Part shown: one piece after another, positions 8,768-21,176 of the stretch
Numbering within the stretch: position 1 is the stretch's first letter
Layout: every line of letters starts with the position of its first letter
Assembly (NCBI GenBank): GCA_022496185.1
Contig: WTXG01000027.1
Location: forward strand, 62,001 to 126,000
Reading direction: 5' to 3'
DNA from: Multifurca ochricompacta
Lineage: Eukaryota; Basidiomycota; Agaricomycetes; Russulales; Russulaceae
DNA length: 64,000 bases
Position numbers and translations under genes: made by a program
Notes under the pieces: model-generated
Databases searched by the model: none
What the model was told of the DNA's origin: nothing
Seen by the model: only the letters and a program-made list of their open reading frames with translations

Positions 8768-11700
8768 CTATGCGGTCGGGCGAGATGGGTGGCGCGCGAG
8801 TGTTTGACCCGCCTGATGCGCCTGAATGCTGCTGAACCGTTGCAACTCTTCTGCCTTGACACGCACTTTCTGGCCGAAGCCGACTTTGCGTACAGCGCGG
8901 CGAATGAAGGATGTCCGGTTCGAGTACAATGACTCGTGAATAGATGCAGCGCGTGACTGCGTACGAATGATCGGGACACCACCCTCAGCAGAAGCGCGAG
9001 TAGCCTCCGCGGTAGCCCTATCGTGGCGGTTGCGCAGGTACTTGATGACCGTCGCCTTCATCGCGAACTTGATGAGATCGAGAGGAACGAACCAGATGAT
9101 ATCCTGTCACGAGCGAATTTTCAGCATACACATGAGAGGGACCAATTACGTGCAACAACTTACCCAAACCCAGATAATACCGATCCAGGCACCGTCGATC
9201 TTTTCGATGTACGTGAAGCCCCAGTCGGCGAAACCAGCAATGATCGATGACACAAGTTGAGCCAAGCAGAAGGCAAGCATCAACGCAACGGATGGACGCT
9301 CCATGAAGAAGAATCCGTGAGATCGAGTGACGAAAATGAGAGCTTGAGAAATAATGGCGACCTGGAGATAGACAATTGTGTGCAGCTTCCTGTCGTTGTG
9401 GTCGATCTGGCCAGGGGGTGCGTTGAGGTGAACATGGAACTTGCGCTGGAAGAAGTCTGACTCGAGGATAACGACCACGAGGATAATCCTGTAAAAATAA
9501 AATAAAAACAATCAGGATGTACTGCAGGATATGTTGTGGCGTAAGCAACGTACGTAGAAACTGTGAGATAGAGACCATAGGCGACTGCGTAGGCAAAGAT
9601 CTCAGCCAGGTCCCAACTATCTGGCGTACTCGAAGGAAGCACACGGTCGACGGAAAGTGTCATGATGGTACCATCATTGAGCAGGGCGATAATAAGGACC
9701 ATGAAAGGGGGGAACTGGAACCTGTAGCAGAATACCAGAATAGCAAAGCAAACGACGATACGGATCGTGACAGCGCAGGCATAGATGGCATAGTTCCGCA
9801 TGCGCTGGAAGATGATACGTGAACCGCGGATGGCGTGGACGATTGTTGAGAGGCCGGGTTCAGTCAAGACAATATCGGCGGCACCACGAGCAGCATCTGT
9901 GGCACCCTCGACAGCAATACCAACATTAGCACGGGAAAGGGCAGGAGCATCATTTGCGCCGTCACCGGTCATAGCGCAAAGATGGCCGAGACCTTGGAGA
10001 CGCTTGACGATCTCGAACTTGTGTTCTGGGAACACACCAGCAAACCCATCTGCGTCCATAATCATTTCATCAAGGGAGTTGAACTTGCTGCCGGGGGGAG
10101 GGCCATCCTTAAGCACCTTGGCGGGATACATGTGGTCACCAAGACCGAGGCGACGTCCAGTCTCCTTGGCGATTGCGAGCTGATCGCCGGTAACCATCTT
10201 GACTTTGACACCGAATGCAAGGGCATCGTCGATAGTTTGCTTGGTATCTTCACGGGGAGGATCAAAGATGGCGAGGAGACCGACAAGTTCAAAGCCATTG
10301 CCCTCAGCCTCGGGATCATCACCTTCAACTTCTTCGTATGCGACGGCGAGCGCACGGAGACCACGGGAAGCAAACTCTTCGACGTCAGCTTCAAGACGGT
10401 TCTCAATGTCGTCGGTCTTGTTACGCGAGCAGAGTTCGATGATGATACCGGTCATACCCTTGGTAACACGCTTCAGCTTGCCGGATGCCTCCTCACGGTA
10501 AGTGATCTCAGTACGTTTGTCGACAGGGTTGAAAGGCTTGAAGTCGAGGAGCTTGATACCAGCACGGGCGCGGCTTGTATCACCAAGAGCACCGACAACG
10601 GAGGCATCAATGGCATCCTGGTTCTCAGTGCGAGACGCATATGCCGCAAGCAGTATGACATCGTCAGCTGAGAAGGCAGCATAAGTCCTGATGGTGGACC
10701 GATCGATGGTGAGCTTGTTGGTGGTAAGAGTACCGGTCTTGTCAGAGCACAAAATCGTGACTCCGGCGAGTTCCTCAATAGCGGTGATACGGGTAACGAT
10801 GGCCTTGTAGCTGGCAAGTTGCTGAGCGCCGACAGCGAGGGTGACGGACAACACAGTGGGCATGGCGATGGGAATACCACCGATCAAAAGTACGAGGATA
10901 TTGTCGAGACCGGAACGATACGACCAGCGGAAACCAGCATAAAGGACGAAGATCTCTGCCACGACGAAGATACCAATGGCGATGAGGCAGAAAGAACCAA
11001 TCTGGGCCAAAATCTTCTGCAAGTGGCCAGTGGTGTCATCCTCCTGACCGACAAGCGATGCGGCACGACCGAAGAAGGTGTTTACACCGGTTGAAATGAC
11101 AACACCCTCGGCTTCACCCTGCTTGCACGTGGACCCACTGTGAATGCCGAAGTCAAAAACAAATAAGGTAACACTAGCAAGTCCGAACTTACGAGAAACA
11201 CTGGTCTGCATCCTTCTTGGACACAGGGAGAGACTCTCCAGTGAGGGCGGCCTGATCAATAGACACGTTGATAGCTTCTGTCAGACGGCAGTCGGCGGGC
11301 ACGATGTCACCAATTTTGAAAGCGATCATATCTCCGGGAACGAGGTATGCAGATTCGACCTCAACCCAGCTACCGTCACGCTTCACCTTAGCCTTTGGAG
11401 CAAGGGAGTCCATGAGTGCTTTGACAGCATTGCCGGCACCGCGTTCCTCGTAGAAACCAATAGACGAGTTGATGAATAGAAGGGTAGTGATACCAGCAAA
11501 GTCTTGCCAGTCGGGTGCGCGACCCTCACCGTTGGATAAGGCGATGGCAACAAGAGCGGCAGCCTCCATGACCCAGGAGAGAGGATTCCACATGAAACTC
11601 AGGAACTACACAAGTAGGACTGGGTTAACTACAAGGTAAAATTTACGATGATAAAAATTGAAGGCGGACCTGAAGGAACGGATTTTGCTCCTCCTGCTCG

Positions 11701-12151
11701 AGTTTATTGGGACCGAAAATTTCTAAACGACGCTGGGCCTCCTGAGTAGTGAGACCCTGATCTGTACATTGAAGGAGGGCGAACACGTCCTCGATGACTA
11801 TGGTCTCGAGATCGACCTTTTCCTTGTCATAGAGATCGTCGGCCTTGAGCTCGATCTATATAATTAATTTTAATGTCAGGAAAGAGAATAAGGATAGTTG
11901 GAGAGTGTATGAAGCTGTACCCTGGACATGTCGACATTGGCGTCTAAAAAAGAAATGAACGGAAGTCAGGACCGAAAACGTAGACGCGCTGGAGTGAATA
12001 TAGAGAAAGGAAACGTACGGGTTGCTTTGACCTCGTCATGGCCGAAATCCTTGTATTGACGAACGTGCTTTTGACCGGCAGGTGTCTCCTCGACAGAACT
12101 ATCCGGTTGGGCAGGAGGACCTGCTTCCTTTTCTACGTTGGGTTGCGACAT
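8768..12151 (-). CDS. Plasma-membrane H+-transporting P-type ATPase, plant-like type
   Basis: Exons on the minus strand are 12151-12019, 11943-11921, 11855-11670, 11605-11193, 11137-9554, 9488-9164 and 9103-8768, giving exactly 1000 codons with stop. The pump uses ATP to export protons and energise the plasma membrane. P3A motifs are all present: TGESLPVSK, the phosphorylated aspartate in [11 protein letters not shown] (about residue 384), [19 protein letters not shown], and [20 protein letters not shown]. Blocks such as [38 protein letters not shown] and [17 protein letters not shown] match the plant-type pumps rather than yeast PMA1. Plant-like pumps of this kind are known in some basidiomycetes next to the fungal type. 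The C-terminal regulatory tail is about 97 residues, rich in Arg, and lacks the YTV end used by plants for 14-3-3 binding. A 23-nt micro-exon encodes HANVDMSR. Confidence 0.95.
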
Positions 12152-12345
12152 GCTCACCGAAGAAGTAGGATCGGGCGGGTTACAGGGAAAACCCTGACAA
12201 TGAAAGGGGGAGGAGGGGAGGTAGGGATCGCTTAAAAGCGAGGAGGAGGAGGAAGTTGAGGGAGTAGGGTTCGGGTCGGATAGGAAGGTAACTAAAGGAC
12301 GAACGGAGGTGGGAGGGAAGGGGGTGACCCGCCTTTTTATTGCAA
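12152..12345 (-). promoter_or_regulatory. H+-ATPase core promoter and pyrimidine-rich leader
   Basis: Read on the minus strand, a TATA-like AATAAAAAGG lies at about 12343-12332. A CT-rich stretch follows (12310-12180, for example CCTCCTCCTCCTCG) down to the ATG ending at 12151. CT-rich leaders near the start site are common in strongly expressed fungal genes. The transcription start is inferred, not seen. Confidence 0.5.
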
Positions 12346-13938
12346 TTCGCGTCTCGACCAACCAACGAAGATCAAAAAGTGACAAATATTAGCAAATATT
12401 ATTTAAATTTAGATTTAAATTTATTTATTTCTCACTCTCACGCCCCATCCGAGTGGGGAGTGGGTTTTGCCGTTATTTGACGTTATTTGACAAGCAAGAG
12501 CAAAGAAGGAAAGGAGGAATCACTCACTCTTCTCCCGTTCCCGTCCTTTCCCGATCCCACTCAATTCTCCTCTCCTTCCCCCTTCTACCTCTCCCTCTCT
12601 ACCTCTCCTCTCTTCTCCCCTCCTCTCCTCTCCTCTCCTTACCCTTCCCTTCCCTTCCCTTTCAAAGACCGCCATTTATTCAATCCCTTAAACCCAAAAC
12701 CTACCTCTCTCTCTCTTTTCAACTCTTTTCTTTCTTTTTTCCGCGGCATAGTGCGAGCCCACCAACTACTTCCGCATCCACATCACATCCTGTCATCGGA
12801 CTTGTCTTTGCGCCCAAATGAACATTTTACCCTTCTTTTTTTTTCTAGGCCTTCTATTCGTTGATTAGGCTTTACTTACTCGTATATATCCACAGCCAAA
12901 TTATTACCGTTTCAGGGTCGTTCACCAATCCACCAATCATCAACATTGAATCACGATCCATTTGAGATCCCTTATGAGACATACCTTTTTTCTGTTCTAT
13001 TTCTATCAACTGAATCGTCTACATGTCTTCATCGGAGTGGCCTCTATCTTTTTTTTTTATTCCATTACTTCACGGACATTTAAGACTTAGGCACGGGCCT
13101 TTATTTGACAGACAGAGATATTCTGTTGTGCCTGTTGCCTGTCTGCTTCTTGCGACCCCCGACCCCGACCCCGACAAAGACCTTGTCAATTTAATCCGTG
13201 TTGCTACAACACTACTACCCCTATGCTGCACAACTCGGCGCATGGTCCAACCGGCACTTTTGACTCCCGCTCCGCACAACTCGTGCAACGCTGCAGCCAT
13301 GCCATGCCGACAACCTGCATTGATGTGTGAACACGACCTGGGCTATAATTAGCACACACACCCCACTCCGATTCTCCGAAGCTCTTCATTCTCGTCGTAC
13401 ACTACGAAAAGCTCTTTTGTTCCGCACCGATCAACCAGCTCACAGCGCAAATTTTTTGAGTGCGACTGTGCCGACGACGGCAAACGAGGGACTGTAGATT
13501 GAGTCTTTTACGCTAGTTGTGTCAACAGAGGTTGGTTCCTCCCGTCTTCCGACCATGAGCGCGTTCAACCGGCAGTGTAGTAGTAGTAACAGTAGCAGTA
13601 GTTAGTTGAATGTACATGTACCTGCTTGTCGTCCTGCCTGTCCCCGTCGCATTTCTTGGCTTTTTGTTCGCTAGCTAGCCTTCTTGTTCTGTTCTCACGC
13701 ACTGCCCGTCGCGTGCCACTTAATGATTGTTGTGGTGGCCCATCAACATCAATTGGTCTACACCTGCGCCCATCTTGTCCATCTATCAAGCCTCTCCCGT
13801 GTATCACGGGCTGTGTGTTTCTCACCCACTGACTGAAAAAAAAAACAGAAGAACGTAGGAGCTAATAGATTTCATGGGTAGCATGTGTCTTTCAATTTGC
13901 CATGCCACCGCCACCTTGATAGGTCGAGAGTGGCGGGC
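12346..13938. other. Gene-poor stretch with an AT-rich block and a long pyrimidine tract
   Basis: Position 12397-12425 is an AT-rich near-palindrome (ATTTAAATTTAGATTTAAAT). From 12530 to 12665 and again at 12700-12740 the plus strand is almost pure C/T with CTCTCC and CCCTT repeats. Several open frames cross the tract only because it lacks stop codons. Around 13155-13175 there is a short GACCCC repeat. No gene is recognisable. Confidence 0.5.
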
Positions 13939-13968
13939 GGACCCCAATATAAAAGGGCGCCGGGGTCC
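13939..13968. promoter_or_regulatory. TATA box inside a 7-bp inverted repeat
   Basis: GGACCCC (13939-13945) and GGGGTCC (13962-13968) are perfect inverted repeats. Between them sits AATATAAAAGGGCGCC, which contains a canonical TATA box (13948-13955). It lies in a region without a recognisable gene. It could be a promoter of an unannotated transcript or chance. Confidence 0.35.
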
Positions 13969-15970
13969 ACCGGGACGAGACTCCGATATCCGAAGCAGTC
14001 TGCCACGGAAACGTAAAACGATGTTGAATGACCCGTATTGATGCGTAGAGACTGCTATTCTACTGTACGGCCGGTGATAGAGTATAATTCTATGTGTCCG
14101 GAAGGAACCCAAGGGAGGGGGGTTTCTCCGACTTTCTCACGTCACTACATACATGCTACCATATATCCCGAGGCGGAAACTACGCCTCTCGCTAAATCCC
14201 CGCTAAAATCTAATTCCCTCAGCTGATCCCTCAGCCCAGAACGAAATTTTTCGCGGCGCGGATGCAAAACGCTCTTGGACGAAACGCGAGTCTAAAGATT
14301 ACCACTGTAGGCACTAGCATGCATGATATACAAAGGGAAGTAGATACTATTGTATTAGTGCAGCATTTTTCAATTCTTTACACACTATCTGCGTCATCAT
14401 TGCGGTGGACAGGTACCACGAAGGCCGACGCGCCCCCAGTACTTTGCGTGAGTAAAAACGGAAATTCCGTTTAACTCCACATCGGTATTATTTTCCGTAC
14501 AGGCCGCCCCGCACAAAGTCCAGCTCACGCTTCCAACTCATGAATGGGCGGCCATACTGGACTCGCACGTTTGCTCCTCATAGCGTCCGTGCCGTGTGCC
14601 AAGTGCCGTGTAGTAATGAGTCCTACCCGATGGAGCCAAGCCAGACTCCGACTCTTGGCAACGATGTGTGAAGTGTAGTATAAAGACGGCGCTCTCGCTC
14701 CCACACATGGATGCAGTCCGCAGTCCATGACAAGTTTTTCGGGGGCGAAGAAGAGGAAGAGATAGTAGACAGAAGTATTGTGCTGCGGGCCACCCACCAA
14801 AAGCGGGCAGGCGGGCTTAGCGGAAATCATGGGAAAAAACATGTTCCTCTTCCATTATCATTATTTGTGTGACTCGCGCATGTGACGTAGGTGCCAACTC
14901 GGACCACCTTTACAAGATTAAGGCTAAGACCAAGACCCCGAATCTGAGTTCGGCTCGCAATCACATTACATGTAAATGACCGACTATTATCCTCCTCCTC
15001 CTCCTCCCAAAATGACTCCTATGCGATCTGCAACCTCTTTTATAAGCCTCATGTAAATCCCTATTGATGGGAAGTTCGTCTGGGGGTTGGGGCGTGTGGT
15101 GTGGGGATGATGGGTTCGCACCCTAAACGTGATAGAGGATGGCACATGATAATTAATATCCCCTCGGCGCATGTGCGCGCTTGACGGGATGTTTCGGGAG
15201 TTCTCCCTCATGTGCAAGCCAATCGCCTGTGATATATCATTCATCATGGACAAGGAATTTCCGTTCTCTCGTTTCGTTTCAATTTTGATTGACAGAGTAA
15301 GCGAAGAGTCCGGTTAGTGCGTGGAGCACAAGTACACAGCGAATCCAAGCCAAGCGAGATTAGAGCAGATATCGGAACGGTTTACCCGGTCTTGCTTCCC
15401 ACGCTCACGCTCACGCAGATCGTTCTCGAAGGCACGTGATGCATGAGTAGGGTTGTGTCTGTCAGTCAATTAGTTCGCAACATTTCGCAGTAGCAGGTAG
15501 TGTTGGTTGTTACGTTACGGGGAAAGAAGGATGTTGAAAATTGAAAATTCACAACTGGTAAGCATGGAAAGACGATAGAAGTTGATCATGTATACCTGGG
15601 GTGTTATTGTGCTCTTCTTACGTTGTCAAGGGACAGCGACAGCCAATTTTCTTTATGCGATGCCAGTGTGATATGATACTTATGGCAACATGCGACGTAT
15701 GCAGTGGGTGTCAAGTCGTGTCATCGTCATCGCATGACAGATATCAAGTCATTCTCTCCCATCATCGAATGTAGCAACTACGGGTACTAATAATAATAAT
15801 AGTACTGCGTAGTGTGATGGCGTGACATTCTGTCTGTGACAGTACGCGACGGACATGTGACCGGCTTATTGGCAATTGGCAATGTGGTGTGTGATGGGAC
15901 GCGTTGAAAACGAAAACGACGACGTTGACGAAAGAACGAAGAAAAGGTTTTTTTGACAACAACGGTCATA
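13969..15970. other. Intergenic region upstream of condensin subunit gene
   Basis: About 2 kb without an assignable gene. It contains an imperfect palindrome AACGGAAATTCCGTT at about 14458-14472, a CTCCTC run near 14993-15007, and a short TAA microsatellite at about 15786-15800. The last few hundred bases are the likely promoter of the gene starting at 15971. Confidence 0.45.
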
Positions 15971-18900
15971 ATGGCGAACGCCTTTGACCTACAAGAGGAG
16001 CTTCAAGCTCTACAAGATACTGTAAACTATCTTATAGAAAATAAACACGATATACATTCGATGGAACCAGCCGAGATGGACTCCTTGCTGCAACGTACGC
16101 CCCCGCGCTTATGCTTAATTAAGGAGACTTGTTCACCATGTTGCAGAGGCCGTCAGTGCCATAGCAGTATCGTCTGAGGCCGTTTCATCCCAAGACGTGT
16201 TTGACATCTTGAGGAGTTTCCTCAAGTGCGCGGATGCCGTCCCGGGTATATTGATGAGCAAACTTCTTGACGTTATCATGTCTGGCTTTGCCGCAGAGGT
16301 AGATGCCGCCGCGCACGACGTTGATCATGAAGACCAGCAAGCGTGTGCTGCTCACAAAACTCCGATAGAGATGTACGCGTTCTTACTCAACTGGTCTGCC
16401 CGTTCGGCAGAGAAAGTCAATGGGCCTGACGAGGATGCTCCCGCTCCTGTTCTTCCAAAGCCTCGGAAGGGTCGTGGAGGGAAGGCTGCGCAAACGAGGA
16501 CTGCTTCAAAGAACAAGGCACCTGAATGGTCTTGGAAGGACCAGGTCGTCCCCGTACTGACCTTGATCAGCAAGGTTTTGAAGCTGAAGACGTCCAAGAT
16601 CTGGACTGTGAGTGGGGAGAGGGATACTTTTATCGGGTGTGTGATAGTCGACTCAAACTAACGGAAACAGGTTCACTGATAAAGAGCGTCACCTATGCCC
16701 TTCCCCCTCTCCCCCGCCCGACAACTTCTACAGATGTCTCACTGCACCTGCATATCATATCACTGAGAATGAGCAGTATATGAAGTCCCAGCCCATCAAG
16801 CTTGGAATCTACAAGGTCATCTGTCTCGCGGTCAAACACCATGGCCATGGGCCTGCTGCTCAAACTACGATCATCCAATCTTTGCAGTACTATGAGCACC
16901 TCTCCGAGCCCATGGCTGAATGTCTAAACGTGCTGTTGAAAGAATTCGACCATGCACAACTCGGAGATGAGATCCTCCGCGAGATTGCTGCGAAGAGTTT
17001 TAGCGCACAAGATACCAAAGGTCCAAGGAACTTTTCGAGGTTCTTAACGCAGTTTGCGGAGTGGGCGCCGCGAGCAGTCCTGAAGCAGATCAGCTTGCTA
17101 CTTTCGCATCTGGACTCCGAAGTGAGTTTACTTTCTCCTCCCCCACTCCAAAGTCCACGCACCTATTAAAGGGTGACAGTCTTATCCGATGCGGATGGCC
17201 ATCGTCGAGGTCATCGGCTGCCTCATCCGAGAGCTTGCTTGCTCTGAGGACCTCACCAGTGATGCGCACCAAACTCAGAAGCAGCTTAACGGGCTCTACG
17301 ACCTCCTCCTCGAGCGCGTCCTCGACCTTTCTTCCTACGTCCGCTCCAAGGTCTTCACCGTCCTCAGCCGGTTGTGCGACCTGCCTGTCAAATTCCCTAA
17401 ACAGCGACTCGCCATCACGCGTGCGGCAGTCTCTGCGCTCGAGGACAAAGTTGCAGGCGTGCGCAAAAATGCGATCTCATTGATAGTGAAATTGATGGTG
17501 ACTCACCCATATGGTTTGATGCACGGGGGCCTGCTTGGGGTACAAGAGTGGGAAGACCGGTATCGCGATGTAACGAAGGACTTACAGAAAACCGAGAAAG
17601 CGTTGGACGACACGCTGGCTGGTGCAGATGCCGAGGGGACAGACAAGGAAGACGAGCAGGAAGCCGATGGAGGCGTGGACGAAGAGCCATCTACGGCTCA
17701 ACTAAAGAAGAAGCGATCACGGTAAGTTGTTTTCCATCATGTTCAAGTGAAAAGAATTCTGTTTTTTTTAAATTTACTATGACGGCACAGACATCAAAAG
17801 GAAGACGCCGAGGGCGTCATGGACGTTGACGAGGAAGACGTGGATGAAGAGGAGGCTGACAGTATCATGGACGAAGATGAGCCAGAGCCTTCTGGACCTG
17901 AAGAAGGCGACGGGTCAGGCGATGTCGACGGCGAAGGTACGTCATCATTAAAGCACAAGTCCAAAAGCAAGAAAAACGGGCGCAAATCCGAGCTCGCCAT
18001 GGCCGCACTGACGGACGAGCAGGCGGCTCTCGCAGCTCTCGAGAGCAATCAGCTATTACACCTTCGTCTGCGCAAGCGGTATTACGCAGAGGCGTTGAGC
18101 TTCATTCGGCAGGTTGAGGAGGCAACTCAGATTATTTTTCAGCTACTTGGGTCGACGCATAAGGCCGAAGTACTGGAAGCGATGGAGTTCTTCAGAGTGG
18201 CACACGAGTATCAGCTTGACAGCGCCGAGGTGAGGGAGGAAACACATGGGGGGGGGAGGGGGGGTATCATAAACGGGTCGCTGATGATAGTGCAGATTGG
18301 CATCAAAAAGATGTTACATCTGATCTGGTCAAAGGATAACAGCTCAATGTCGGAAGACGGGAAGGAACTCAAGGGCGTTCGCTCGCGCCTGCTCGATGTT
18401 ACCGCAACTTATACTTCGACCCATTACCAGACATGGAGCCTAAACAGCAGGTCAACCGGATAGCGAAAAATATGGTCGAGTGGGTTGACAAATCCATTTT
18501 CGGGCCCCATGCTCATTTTTGAGATGGCGTCAGGTTGACATACGATGCGACACTCGCAGAGCTAACAAGTTTAGAGGAGATGATGCGGTATATGATGGAC
18601 GATGATCAAATCCACGCTGATGTTGTAAACAAGTTATGGCAAGTGTACAGTGAGCGCAATATCAATTGCTTTGTATTGTTTTTTTATACTAATGTCCAAT
18701 CTATATAAGGTTCTGAACGGCCATTGCCAAAGCAGCAGCGCCGAGGAGCGATCATAATCATCGGTATGCTGGCCCTGGCACGGCGCGGTGTGGTTCAGGA
18801 CAGGGTAGATATCCTCCTCAAGATTGGTCTTGGTCCCATGGGCAAGGTCAGTCTCACCGATAGCCGCTATACAAGATTTTCGATCTCATCCTTTGAACTG

Positions 18901-21176
18901 TCTAGGCCGACTTGATCCTTGCCAAGTACACTTGCGTCGCGTTACAGCGCCTCAACGGCAGCGCCAAGAAAGTCAAGGGCTCCCTTCTCGATAAGAGTGT
19001 CCGTCTCGAAATGGACAGTGCTGTATTCCGCAAGCTGCAGGAGGCCATCGAGCACCCTTGTCGCTCTCGCGAGTGGTTCGCACTTGCTGAGCAGGCGATC
19101 AACACCGTATATGCGCTCGGCGACCGGCCGGAAGTCCTCAGCAACACGATTATCAGGAACCTCACGCGACGTGCGTTTCGTAGACGAGAGAAATCTGCAA
19201 CTCCCGTTCCTGGAGAACGGGCGTCGTTGTCGTTGTCGTCGGAGCAAGACCCGGAAGGGATGGACGAAGATCCACCCCAAAGCTCGCTGGCTTTGATTTC
19301 GACGTTGCCTGGCTCTGCCCAGGGAACCTCGGAAGGGAACCCTGCGAAGAGGAGCGACGACACTGGGGATGCGTTTGAGCTAAGCCAGCTATTATTCGTG
19401 GTGGGGCACGTCGCCATCAAGCACATCGTGTATTTGGAACTTGTCGAGCGCGAGTGGAAACGGCAGAAACAGGAAAAGGAACTAGGTAAGAGTTTCCGGG
19501 TCGCTTTAGCGATGTTGCTAGGGGGATGAAACTTTTTTTTTTTATAGCGGAGAAGCTCGCGAGAGGCGCTGGGGATGACGCTGCAAATAAGGACGTGGAA
19601 GAGCTTGACCAGGTCGCTGGTAACGCAGAGGACGAAATCGGCGACCGTATAGCGGCTGTGCGGGAGACCGAGCTCTTATATGGCCCTGATTCGCTCCTCG
19701 CACTGTATGGGCCTCTGCTAGTCCGTATCTGTGGTCGGCCAGACCAGTTCAAGGTCAGTCTCGTGGTGTTATGAATTTCTCAAAAAGACTCGGCTTGCAA
19801 AACGAAGATTCCCGTCAGAACACGACACTGCGCTCGGTGGCGACGCTTTCGTTCAGCAAGTTCCTCTGCGTGAGCTCGCAGTTCTGCGATTCGAACCATC
19901 ACTTGCTCTTCCGCATCCTCGAGACATCGAAGGACCCGAACATCCGGAGTAACATAGCCATCGCGCTCGGTGATATCGCGGTCTCCTTCAGCACTATCAT
20001 TGACGAGAACAGCGACGAGCTGTACAAGGGCCTGTCGGACAGTGACCTGGTGGTGAAGAAGAACACGTTGATGGTGCTCACCCACCTCATCCTCAACGGG
20101 ATGATAAAAGTCAAGGGCCAGCTCGGCGAGATGGCCAAGTGCCTCGAGGATGACGAATCCCGTATTGCGGACCTTGCGAAGTTGTTCTTCACCGACTTGT
20201 CCACGAAGGACAATGCCATATACAACAATTTACCGGACGGTGCGTGTCTTGTCGTTTCGATGGCGTGTGCCCTGGTGTGTTTTTGGGGTGCGTGAGTGCG
20301 TGCTGAAGTAAGCTGGTTAATTTCCCGCAGTGATCAGCCATCTCTCTGTCGGTGAGCACGCTTTGGACGAAGAGGGATTCCAGCGCACGATGCGTTACAT
20401 CTTCACCTTTATCGAGAAGGTAAACATTCCTCCACTTAAACTGATTAAATTTTCGTTTATCCCATCTTTTTTTTTTGTCAACAGGAAAGACAAGCCGAGA
20501 GCATCGTCGAGAAACTCTGTCAGCGCTTCCGGCTGAGCGAGGACACGCGTCAGTGGCGCGACATCTCGTTCTGCTTGTCTCTATTGCCGTTCAAGTCGGA
20601 GCGCTCCGTGAAGAAGCTCGTCGAAGGACTTCCGTTTTATCGTGACAAGCTCACGAGGAAGGGGTCTATATGCGATTCCAAGAGATCCTTGTCAAGGTAC
20701 GCACGCGTAGTGTGCCTTGTGCCTTCCTCCCTTCTCTTTCGGAATACTCAACAAAGCGAATGTCACTCCAAAGGCTCGCTCAAACAAAGCCGCGAACAAG
20801 CCCGATTCTGAGCTGAACGAGTTTGAAACCGTGCGTTATGTTTTTTTTTTTTTTTTTTTGAAAAGAGTGTATGTTGCATATGGCTAATCGTGTTGTTTTT
20901 TTTGTTAAGGTTCTGGAGGAGAGCCGAAGGCAAGGCGCAGAGGACCAGGCGTTCGAGAAGCGGGTGGAAGGCAAGAAGGCAGCAGCCAAGAAGCGCGCGA
21001 CGCGTCGGAGTGCGTAGCATCTCTCACTACTACTCCACACATCATTCACCACTTCCTTTTTTTTTTTTCCTTCTCCTTTCTTCTTTTCATACCCGTTAAT
21101 GCTAATTCGGGGGCTTTCACGATGGTCTACAGCGGCACGGAAGAGACAGCCCAGCGCAGATGAAGATGATGAATGA
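15971..21176 (+). CDS. CND1: Condensin complex non-SMC subunit 1 (CND1/CAP-D2), with two apparent 1-nt frame breaks
   Basis: This HEAT-repeat subunit of condensin helps fold and segregate mitotic chromosomes. Exons: 15971-16094, 16147-16636, 16734-17121, 17180-17721, 17791-18229, 18296-18479, 18534-18649, 18710-18846, 18906-19485, 19548-19753, 19819-20239, 20331-20419, 20485-20696, 20774-20830, 20910-21009 and 21133-21176. Together they give about 1376 residues, if one base is supplied at each of two points. Family blocks include YLIENKHDI near the start, ERDTFIGCLTAPAYH, DPNIRSNIAIALGDIAVSFS, and DLVVKKNTLMVLTHLILNGM, the Cnd1 signature. The frame shifts near 18398-18401 (inside the codons for LLDVYRNLYF) and near 20650-20655 (inside RDKLHEEGVY). 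In each case a single base seems missing from a short run. The acidic middle segment (DVDEEDVDEEEAD) and the acidic C-terminus (SADEDDE) are normal for the family. Confidence 0.9.

Noticed and set aside
9982..10671. Long plus-strand open frame of 229 codons opposite the H+-ATPase gene, with several other antisense frames nearby
   Set aside because: It is the antisense shadow of a well-conserved coding exon. It has no resemblance to any family and arises from codon bias on the opposite strand.
12453..12864. Two overlapping plus-strand frames of more than 120 codons in the pyrimidine tract
   Set aside because: They consist mainly of Ser, Leu, Pro and Phe because C/T-only DNA has no stop codons. 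No domain or splice pattern supports them.
16608..16733. Alternative CND1 splice at the stronger donor GTGAGT (16608) with acceptor at 16671
   Set aside because: It would drop the conserved SGERDTFIGC stretch and lead into stops. The donor at 16637 keeps exact spacing with the CAP-D2 family.
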